From Thermococcus sp. (GTDB taxonomy: Archaea; Methanobacteriota_B; Thermococci; Thermococcales; Thermococcaceae): DNA of 11,434 nt. Shown here piece by piece: positions 6,910-11,434 of this stretch (the stretch's first letter is position 1; each line of letters starts with the position of its first letter). The notes below the pieces were generated by a model. That model did no database searches. It was not told the origin of the DNA and saw nothing but the letters and a program-made list of their open reading frames with translations. The position numbers were made by a program, and so were the translations under genes. Location of the stretch: assembly GCA_021160985.1 (NCBI GenBank), contig JAGHBN010000158.1, positions 1 through 11,434 of the forward strand, given 5' to 3'.

Positions 6910-7962
6910 TCACAACCGTTCAGCGGCGTACCTATACAGGGGATCCGATATGCGGTACACCCCAACTTCGTCCTTCGCTACTATGAAAAGTTCATTCATA
7001 AGAGCATCCAAGAGCCTGCTCAAAGTTTCCTTCGACATTCCTGTCTTCTGGAGCAACTCTCCCCACGTTGCCCCATAAGAGAGCATTCTAAGGGCCATGC
7101 GAGCCTTTGGGGTTCTGCCCTTGAGAAAGTTCTCAAGCTCCCTGCGGGCATCTCTAATCCCCATGGAAAAAACGGCGCTAAGGGCTTCTTCATCTGAATC
7201 TCCCAAGCATCTTCTAAGCCCGTAGAGATTCAGCCAGCCGGGGAGAGTCCCAAGCTTCCACAGAACCATTCCAAGTTCACTGTCCGTGTATTCTACCCCA
7301 CACTCCTCCAAGCCCGTTTTCAGGAAATCCACCGCCGTAAACTCGGGCCATGGAGAAACCGTAACTTGTAGTGGGGGTCTTCCGTAAGGTTCATCGCTGG
7401 GGGAAGTCTCAAAGAGTTTCCTGAGAACGCCAGCGTAAGAGCCTGTGAAAACCACAAGCAGGCCATCGTTTTCATTAAAGGCCGTTGCAAGGGCGCGCAT
7501 AAACGGCACAACCCCCTGAACGAGGTTCTGGATTTCATCGAGTATCAAAATAGTTTTCTCAAGTTCAAAGAGAGCGTCTTCAAGGGCACGAGAGGCAGAT
7601 GCATGCTGTCTTAAGTGGATCGAGCCGGAAAGACCGCCCGCACCCAAAGTAACATTCGAAAGATACTTGGCGATCTTTTGGAGTACAGATTCCGGCAGAC
7701 GGGAGAGTATCCTTTCCGTAGCCTGACGTGAAGTTGTTGCATTCCTTAAATCCACGAATACAACGTTGTACCCGTTTTCCTTTGAAAACAAGTGCGAACT
7801 TGCAATGGCAAGACTCGTTTTTCCTGCCATCCTCGGGCCAAGAAGGGCAACCCAACTGTTTGCCTCAAAAGCGCGAACGATTCTTGAAATCTCCCTCTCC
7901 CTGCCAAAAAGGGTTTTTGGATCCCTTCTCGGTCGCTGGTCAAAAAACCCGATGCATTTCAT
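6910..7962 (-). CDS. Archaeal STAND-like ATPase (ATPase_2 / MJ-type) with C-terminal winged helix
   Basis: The 350-residue protein belongs to the archaeal ATPase family expanded in Thermococcales and Methanocaldococcus. In order it shows an FFDQRPRRDPKTLFGRERE start (6-24, the usual family opening), Walker A GPRMAGKT (42-49), Walker B ILILDE (138-143), a sensor-like VFTGS (171-175), and a C-terminal winged-helix region (about 285-348) with a typical HTH stretch around 299-328. These ATPases are thought to act as NTP-driven switches or regulators; the target here is unknown. The ATG at 7962 lies 4 nt after a perfect inverted repeat, and that repeat's GGGGGG arm also serves as Shine-Dalgarno. 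A TATA-like TTTATTTA lies upstream. Codon choice looks slightly less GC-rich than in neighbours. It appears intact. Confidence 0.82.
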   Translation of the reverse strand: MKCIGFFDQRPRRDPKTLFGREREISRIVRAFEANSWVALLGPRMAGKTSLAIASSHLFSKENGYNVVFVDLRNATTSRQATERILSRLPESVLQKIAKYLSNVTLGAGGLSGSIHLRQHASASRALEDALFELEKTILILDEIQNLVQGVVPFMRALATAFNENDGLLVVFTGSYAGVLRKLFETSPSDEPYGRPPLQVTVSPWPEFTAVDFLKTGLEECGVEYTDSELGMVLWKLGTLPGWLNLYGLRRCLGDSDEEALSAVFSMGIRDARRELENFLKGRTPKARMALRMLSYGATWGELLQKTGMSKETLSRLLDALMNELFIVAKDEVGVYRISDPLYRYAAERL

Positions 7963-7966
7963 CGGT

Positions 7967-7990
7967 ACCCCCCAAACTGGTTTGGGGGGT
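7967..7990. repeat. Perfect 11-bp inverted repeat at the ATPase promoter/start (candidate operator)
   Basis: The arms ACCCCCCAAAC (7967-7977) and GTTTGGGGGGT (7980-7990) are exact complements with a 2-nt spacer. The dyad sits 4 nt upstream of the ATPase ATG and covers the transcript start predicted from the TATA box near 7994-8001, a usual place for archaeal repressor operators. It has no T run after it, so it is unlikely to be a terminator of the CDF gene. Confidence 0.7.
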
Positions 7991-7993
7991 GTG

Positions 7994-8001
7994 TAAATAA
8001 A
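7994..8001 (-). promoter_or_regulatory. TATA-like box of the ATPase gene
   Basis: The minus strand reads GGTTTATTTACAC. TTTATTTA is about 25 nt before position 7973, so the transcript would begin inside the inverted repeat and have a leader of about 10 nt. It lies in the 46-nt gap after the CDF stop; readthrough from CDF is possible. Confidence 0.45.
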
Positions 8002-8008
8002 CCTTGCG

Positions 8009-8869
8009 TTACTCCGTAACCCCCTCTATGTCCACGTGGACAAAAGCTCTTTCGACCTCTGGCATCTCCTCTATCCTCTTCTTCACTTCCTCACCTACAT
8101 CATGCGCCTCCTTGAGGCTCAGCTCGGGCGGAACCTCTATGTGGAGCTCGACGTGGAGCTTGTTTCCAACGTAGTGGGCCCTCAGGTCGTGGACGCCGAG
8201 GACGTTCGGGACTTCAAGGGCTCGTCCCTTTATTTTCTCACAGACCTCAAAGGGCGGCGCCTGGCCGGTGAGATAGCGCACGTTCTCGAGTATTATGCCC
8301 AGGGAGACCTTCACGAGGAAGAACGCAACTATTAGTCCCGCAACGGAATCACCGTGCGGGAAGCCGAGCTTCTGGAGGCCGAGACCGATTAGGACCGCTA
8401 TACTGCTCAGTGAGTCGCTCCTGTGGTGGTATGCGTCCGCTATGAGTATCTGGCTGTTGAGCTTTCTGCCGACGTGGACCGAGTAGCGGAACATCGCTTC
8501 CTTCGCGAGGATGGAAAGGACGGTGACGCCGAGCATTAGCTCATTAACTTCAATCGTCTCTCCGTGGAGAAGCCTCATCAGCGAGTTCCTTCCAATCTCG
8601 TAGGCCACTATGAGAAGTGCCTCACCTATAAGGAAAGCAACCAGAGGCTCGAAGCGGGAGTGGCCGAAGGGGTGGGTTTTATCCGGGGGCTTTGAGGCAA
8701 CCTTTAGGCCGAAGTAGCCAGCAACGCTGGTAACGACGTCGCTGAGGGAGTGGACGCCGTCCGAGATGAGAGCTATGCTCGAGTAGAAGAACCCAACGAC
8801 TAACTTGATAATAGCCAGAAAGACGTTTCCCACTATGCTCACCCAGATCGGCCTGTAAACTTCCTCCAT
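8009..8869 (-). CDS. Cation diffusion facilitator (CDF) metal/H+ exporter
   Basis: The 286-residue membrane protein exports divalent metal, typically Zn2+, against protons. It has six membrane helices (about 8-205) and a C-terminal cytoplasmic metallochaperone-like domain (about 206-286) with the FEVCEKIKG...HDLRAHYVG...HVELHIEV pattern. The transport site is visible as H-x3-D in helix 2 (H40, D44, within SDGVHSLSD) and H-x3-D in helix 5 (H148, D152, within ADAYHHRSD). A THPFGHSRFE loop (65-74) is typical. Two His residues in the site favour Zn-type over Mn-type members. I chose ATG 8869, preceded by GGTGG. The frame stays open to 8926, but the TATA box at 8911-8920 predicts a start near 8891, downstream of that longer start. 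Confidence 0.88.
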   Translation of the reverse strand: MEEVYRPIWVSIVGNVFLAIIKLVVGFFYSSIALISDGVHSLSDVVTSVAGYFGLKVASKPPDKTHPFGHSRFEPLVAFLIGEALLIVAYEIGRNSLMRLLHGETIEVNELMLGVTVLSILAKEAMFRYSVHVGRKLNSQILIADAYHHRSDSLSSIAVLIGLGLQKLGFPHGDSVAGLIVAFFLVKVSLGIILENVRYLTGQAPPFEVCEKIKGRALEVPNVLGVHDLRAHYVGNKLHVELHIEVPPELSLKEAHDVGEEVKKRIEEMPEVERAFVHVDIEGVTE

Positions 8870-8910
8870 ACGACCACCGCTCTGTGGCCCATCCCGGAGG
8901 CAGCCGCTAA

Positions 8911-8920
8911 GTTTAAAACA
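8911..8920 (-). promoter_or_regulatory. TATA box of the CDF gene
   Basis: The minus strand reads TGTTTTAAAC, with a predicted transcript start about 25 nt downstream near 8891. This leaves a 22-nt leader before the ATG at 8869. It begins only about 10 nt after box D of the neighbouring C/D sRNA, so the BRE overlaps the sRNA 3' flank. Confidence 0.65.
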
Positions 8921-8928
8921 GGGCACAC

Positions 8929-8982
8929 GGTCAGTCCGTCACTCCCTCGTCACAGCTCGGACAAGGCTGAACTCATCATCCC
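8929..8982 (-). ncRNA. C/D box sRNA (second of a tandem pair), dual guide predicted for 16S rRNA
   Basis: A 54-nt archaeal C/D box sRNA directs fibrillarin to 2'-O-methylate RNA. On the minus strand, in order: box C GATGATGA (8980-8973), a 12-nt guide (8972-8961), box D' CCGA (8960-8957), a 3-nt spacer, box C' GTGACGA (8953-8947), a 12-nt guide (8946-8935), and box D CTGA (8934-8931). GG (8982-8981) and CC (8930-8929) form the terminal stem. The 12-nt box-to-box distances are the archaeal hallmark. The D' guide complements ACAAGGCUGAAC and matches the conserved archaeal 16S GCAAGGCUGAA (helix 27). The D guide complements UCCGUCACUCCC and matches the 16S CCGUCACUCC (helix 44). Target matches are from memory of rRNA. 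The TATA at 9001-9010 predicts exactly this 5' end. Confidence 0.88.
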
Positions 8983-9000
8983 AAAAAAGTTAGTGTGGGC

Positions 9001-9010
9001 GCTTAAAAGG
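9001..9010 (-). promoter_or_regulatory. TATA box of the second C/D sRNA
   Basis: The minus strand reads CCTTTTAAGC, centred near 9005. The predicted start near 8980 coincides with the first nucleotides of the sRNA. The T6 run (8988-8983) between TATA and start could also end transcription of the first sRNA. Confidence 0.6.
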
Positions 9011-9012
9011 GT

Positions 9013-9070
9013 TGCTCAGCGATCACCTTTCCTTCCTCACCGGTCGGTTCGCCCATCACTCATCATCGCG
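9013..9070 (-). ncRNA. C/D box sRNA (first of a tandem pair)
   Basis: On the minus strand, in order: box C GATGATGA (9067-9060), a 12-nt guide (9059-9048), box D' CCGA (9047-9044), a 3-nt spacer CCG, box C' GTGAGGA (9040-9034), a 14-nt guide (9033-9020), and box D CTGA (9019-9016). GC before box C pairs with GC after box D. The D' guide complements UUCGCCCAUCAC, close to UUCGCCCAUUA of archaeal 23S rRNA near helix 92 (one G-U pair); the target would be the fifth base, C. The D guide complements CGAUCACCU, which fits the Thermococcales 16S 3' terminus as I recall it over 9 bp, a weaker match. The slightly long D guide and imperfect C' make it a little less canonical than its neighbour. The TATA at 9091-9098 fits its 5' end. 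Confidence 0.82.
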
Positions 9071-9090
9071 GGTTAGCTTTGGTTAATCCC

Positions 9091-9104
9091 CTTTAATACG
9101 TTTC
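9091..9104 (-). promoter_or_regulatory. BRE/TATA promoter of the first C/D sRNA
   Basis: The minus strand reads GGAAACG then TATTAAAG (9098-9091). The expected start about 25 nt downstream is 9070, the 5' end of the sRNA predicted independently from its boxes. Confidence 0.65.
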
Positions 9105-9250
9105 CTGTCGGAAATGGTGGGCAGCCAAAGAGAAGAAACCCTCTCAATGCCCTCCCACCCCTACATTGGCGGGCCATAGAAACGTTCGCAGCTTCGTTCC
9201 AGTTTTCCAATCCGGATTTTTGCCTTTTTGCGGCCCGGATTTGAGGAGGG
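9105..9250. other. Non-coding stretch upstream of the S2P promoter
   Basis: I find no credible ORF. It contains a possible GGTGGG/CCCACC stem (9117-9160) enclosing a smaller GAGA/TCTC stem. It also contains an 8-bp direct repeat CCGGATTT (9212-9219 and 9235-9242) and two TTTTTGC runs between the copies. Neither is assigned a function. Confidence 0.4.
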
Positions 9251-9254
9251 ATTA

Positions 9255-9297
9255 AGCTTTATAAAGCAGGAAGGATATTTAACTCAGCGAAGGGGTG
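9255..9297 (+). promoter_or_regulatory. Promoter and Shine-Dalgarno of the S2P gene
   Basis: TTTATAAA (9258-9265), preceded by ATTAAGC, is a strong TATA/BRE. The predicted start is near 9287. GGGGTG (9292-9297) lies 6 nt before the ATG at 9304. A second AT box (ATATTTAA, 9275-9282) is closer and less well placed. Confidence 0.7.
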
Positions 9298-9303
9298 TCG
9301 GTA

Positions 9304-10440
9304 ATGGTTAGCACGCTCATCACTGTCATAACAGCAATTGTGGCTTTCTGGGTGCTCGTTTACGCAGCTTTCGGGAGGAGAGAAGAGGTCAAAGAGGAAG
9401 GGGTCGCCGTTGACCTGTTTATAATAATGTGGAGAACAAAAAGGATACTCAGCTTCATAGACAGGCTTGCAGCGAGAGGAAGGAAGTTCTGGAAGGTTTA
9501 CGGCGATGTTGGAGTTGCCCTCGGCTTCATCGGCATGAGCTTCGTTTTCTACGCCCTGTTCAAAACCGCAATAGCCACAATTCAAACGCACGGGAAGCAG
9601 GCGGGAGTCCAGCTGGTCATTCCAGGGCTGACAATCCCCCTCTGGTACGGCCTTGTGGGGCTTGCCGTGGTTATGATCGTCCACGAGCTGAGCCACGGGG
9701 TTGTTGCAAGGGCCAACAACCTGCCCCTGAAGTCTGTGGGACTCGTTCTTCTGGCGGTCATTCCTGGGGCCTTTGTCGAACCGGATGAGGAGGAGCTTGA
9801 GAGGGCCAGCCTGAAGAAGCGCCTCAGGGTCTACGGCGCCGGTTCGCTGGCAAATATCACCACCGCCCTGATAGCGGTTATAATCCTCAACCTTGCCATA
9901 GCCCCCCTACTTCAGCCCTCTGGAGTCCTCGTGTCCGGCGTGCTGGAGGACGGCCCCGCCTACGGGGTCCTTCAGGAAGGGGACGTAATAATCGCAATGG
10001 ACGGCCAGCAGATCAAGGACATGGAGCAGTTCATAACCTTCATGAACGGGACGAAGCCCGGCCAGGTCATCACACTGACGGTGCTCCGGAAGGGGGAGGA
10101 GATAAACCTCCAGCTGAAGCTCGGTGCACACCCTGATAATCCGGAGAAAGGCTACATAGGAGTATACCCCGCGCAGAACGTGGTTTCAAAGGTCGGAGCC
10201 GAATGGCTGGTGCTGCCGCTGTTCTTCACGTTCTACTGGGTATACGTGCTCAACATCGGGATAGGCCTCATGAACCTCTTCCCGCTAGTCCCGCTGGACG
10301 GCGGGCGGATGCTCGACGACGTTGTTAAAGCCTACCTGCCGGAGAACATCGCAAAACCGGTCAGGTACTTTACGATAGGGGTGGCCCTCTCCCTGCTGGT
10401 GCTCAACCTCTTCCCCGCAATACGGAACCTTGCAGGATAG
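9304..10440 (+). CDS. Site-2 protease family zinc metalloprotease (M50) with PDZ domain
   Basis: The 378-residue polytopic membrane protease cleaves transmembrane substrates within the bilayer. The catalytic zinc site is visible: HELSH (127-131) in a hydrophobic helix, and the third ligand D332 in NLFPLVPLDGGRM (324-336). A PDZ domain lies between them (about 205-275: GVLVSGVLEDGPAYGVLQEGD, then DGQQIKDMEQF), and GAFVEPDEEEL (155-165) follows the first catalytic helix. About six membrane helices are likely. The N-terminal helix (2-22) plus a cytoplasmic linker is common in archaeal members. I chose ATG 9304; the GTG at 9295 would lie within the Shine-Dalgarno. Bacterial relatives release membrane-bound regulators, but the substrate here is unknown and no anti-sigma-like partner is adjacent. 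It is monocistronic by promoter positions. Confidence 0.9.
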   Translation: MVSTLITVITAIVAFWVLVYAAFGRREEVKEEGVAVDLFIIMWRTKRILSFIDRLAARGRKFWKVYGDVGVALGFIGMSFVFYALFKTAIATIQTHGKQAGVQLVIPGLTIPLWYGLVGLAVVMIVHELSHGVVARANNLPLKSVGLVLLAVIPGAFVEPDEEELERASLKKRLRVYGAGSLANITTALIAVIILNLAIAPLLQPSGVLVSGVLEDGPAYGVLQEGDVIIAMDGQQIKDMEQFITFMNGTKPGQVITLTVLRKGEEINLQLKLGAHPDNPEKGYIGVYPAQNVVSKVGAEWLVLPLFFTFYWVYVLNIGIGLMNLFPLVPLDGGRMLDDVVKAYLPENIAKPVRYFTIGVALSLLVLNLFPAIRNLAG

Positions 10441-10450
10441 CGCCAGAGCC

Positions 10451-10495
10451 AACCTTTTTAAGAGCCCTCCTGCCCCTTCAGGTGAGAAGGTGAGA
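10451..10495 (+). promoter_or_regulatory. Promoter and Shine-Dalgarno of the second TtuA-family gene
   Basis: ACCTTTTTAAGAG (10451-10463) gives a TATA box with a predicted start near 10483. GGTGAGAGA (10489-10497) precedes the ATG at 10498. The same T5 run can serve as terminator of the S2P transcript. Confidence 0.6.
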
Positions 10496-10497
10496 GA

Positions 10498-11434
10498 ATG
10501 AAGTGCTCAAAGTGTGGCAGTGATGCAGTCTATCATGCCCGCTATACCGGGCGGTACTACTGCAGAAAACACTTCAACGAGATGGTGGAGAAGAAATTCA
10601 AAGAGACCGTCAAGAAGTACCGCCTCATAGAGAAGGGCGAGAGGATAGCCGTTGGTGTGAGCGGCGGAAAAGACAGCGTCGTTCTTCTTCACCTCCTTGC
10701 CAAGCTCCAGAAAAAGTTCCCCTTCGAGCTGGTTGCGGTAACGATAGACGAGGGAATAGCCGGCTACCGGCCCCCGAGCGTGGAGATAGCTAGGAGGAAC
10801 GCGGAAAAGCTCGGAATAGAGCACAGGATTTATTCCTTCAAGGAATACGTGGGATTCACGCTCGACGAGACTGTAGAGATTATGGGGAGCTTTGAAAAGG
10901 GCGAGCGCGTCGGAGCGTGCTCCTACTGCGGCGTCTGGAGACGCTGGCTCCTCAACTACGCGGCAAAGGACGTGGAAGCTGACAAGCTGGCGGTGGGCCA
11001 CAACCTCGACGACGAAGTCCAGATGTTCATCATGAACATCCTCCGAGGGGACATAGCGCGCCTCGGCAGGACGGGCCCCTACTACGAGGAAATCCATCCT
11101 GAGCTGGTTCCAAGGATAAAGCCCCTCCGCGAGATTCCCGAGAAGGAAATCGTTCTATACGCAGTTCTCAACAACATTGAAGTTGACCTCAGCGAGTGCC
11201 CCTACGCGGTCGAGGCCTTCCGCGCCGAAATCCGTGACTGGCTCAACGAGATGGAGGAGGAGCACCCAGGAACTAAGTATCAGATACTGAGGAGCTACGA
11301 CAAGCTGTTCCCGCTCATAGCAAAGACCTACACTAAGAAGACGAGCGAGCTGAACCGTTGCAAGATATGCGGCCAGCCCACACCTGGGGAGATATGCAAG
11401 GCCTGCCAGTTCCGCCTTCAGGTCGAGAGGAAAG
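10498..11434 (+). CDS. TtuA/NcsA-family tRNA thiolation enzyme paralog (3' end outside window)
   Basis: A plus-strand frame from ATG 10498 runs open to the right edge, giving 312 residues and lacking only its last few codons by family length. Motifs match the upstream ttuA: N-terminal zinc site (C3, C6, C22, H25), PP-loop SGGKDS (55-60), Fe-S cysteines C141 and C144 (CSYC) plus C234 (SECPYA), GHNLDDE (167-173), and C-terminal zinc cysteines C288, C291, C300 and C303. All catalytic features are kept, so it is a functional paralog rather than a decayed copy. It differs in the substrate-facing middle, with MNILRGDIARLGRTGP where ttuA has MMHWNTQYLAK. Thermococcales carry at least two such proteins. 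The other may thiolate a different tRNA site, but which is not decidable from sequence here. Confidence 0.88.
   Translation, partial: MKCSKCGSDAVYHARYTGRYYCRKHFNEMVEKKFKETVKKYRLIEKGERIAVGVSGGKDSVVLLHLLAKLQKKFPFELVAVTIDEGIAGYRPPSVEIARRNAEKLGIEHRIYSFKEYVGFTLDETVEIMGSFEKGERVGACSYCGVWRRWLLNYAAKDVEADKLAVGHNLDDEVQMFIMNILRGDIARLGRTGPYYEEIHPELVPRIKPLREIPEKEIVLYAVLNNIEVDLSECPYAVEAFRAEIRDWLNEMEEEHPGTKYQILRSYDKLFPLIAKTYTKKTSELNRCKICGQPTPGEICKACQFRLQVERK

Noticed and set aside
7967..7990. Inverted repeat as a Rho-independent-style terminator for the CDF gene
   Set aside because: No T run follows on the minus strand, and the repeat sits at the downstream gene's start, so an operator or leader role fits better.
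8870..8926. Longer N-terminus for the CDF protein
   Set aside because: The extra 19 residues are not family-like, and the TATA box at 8911-8920 predicts transcription starting downstream of that codon.
9101..9114. Small hairpin TTTCC-TGTC-GGAAA
   Set aside because: Only 5 bp with a tetraloop, overlapping the BRE of the first sRNA promoter; easily due to chance.
9259..9696. Minus-strand frame of 145 residues over the S2P gene
   Set aside because: It covers the S2P HELSH region in antisense and crosses its promoter; no domain or translation signal was seen.
1994..10440. A new defence or toxin system centred on the ATPase gene
   Set aside because: The ATPase belongs to a common archaeal family, and its neighbours are housekeeping genes with no nuclease, toxin or effector domain.
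1..11434. Mobile element, CRISPR array, tRNA or rRNA genes
   Set aside because: No transposase or integrase motif, no regularly spaced repeats, and no tRNA or rRNA core sequence was found on either strand.

Overview
The window is archaeal and reads as Thermococcales (Thermococcus/Pyrococcus group). Genes are tightly packed. Shine-Dalgarno sites are GGAGGTGAT-like and start codons include ATG, GTG and TTG. Archaeal BRE/TATA promoters lie about 25 nt before predicted transcript starts. Several proteins closely match what I remember of Thermococcales families, notably TtuA, MfnA, DUF131 and the archaeal ATPase family. This assignment comes from pattern recognition, not from a search.

Layout. 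Positions 1-1703 (minus strand, visibly more AT-rich) hold a two-gene unit. A cytoplasmic DUF4855-like protein is broken by one frameshift at an A7 run, and it is translationally coupled to a secreted, sequon-rich protein that runs off the left edge. An AT-rich divergent spacer (1704-1993) follows. Next come ttuA (plus) and a convergent minus-strand pair, a HAD phosphatase and a dolichol-kinase-like membrane enzyme, whose end overlaps ttuA by 22 nt. A divergent promoter near 4255 also serves a plus-strand pair, a DUF131 membrane protein and a CPA2 cation/proton antiporter. mfnA (aspartate/tyrosine decarboxylase) follows. On the minus strand are an archaeal STAND-like ATPase with a perfect 24-nt dyad at its promoter/start, and a CDF metal exporter. 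The 8927-9303 gap is not empty: it carries two tandem C/D box sRNA genes on the minus strand, each with its own TATA box. The window ends with a site-2 protease containing a PDZ domain and a second TtuA-family tRNA thiolase that runs off the right edge.

How it fits together. The recurring theme is RNA modification. Two TtuA-family tRNA thiolation enzymes bracket the window, and the two sRNAs should guide 2'-O-methylation. The two guides of the second sRNA match conserved archaeal 16S rRNA in helix 27 and in the decoding region of helix 44. The remaining genes are housekeeping membrane and ion functions (antiporter, CDF, S2P, polyprenol kinase) and CoA-precursor supply (MfnA). I see no defence island, CRISPR array or integrated element. 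The least described parts are the sRNA pair, the frameshifted/secreted gene pair at the left edge, and the dyad in front of the ATPase gene.
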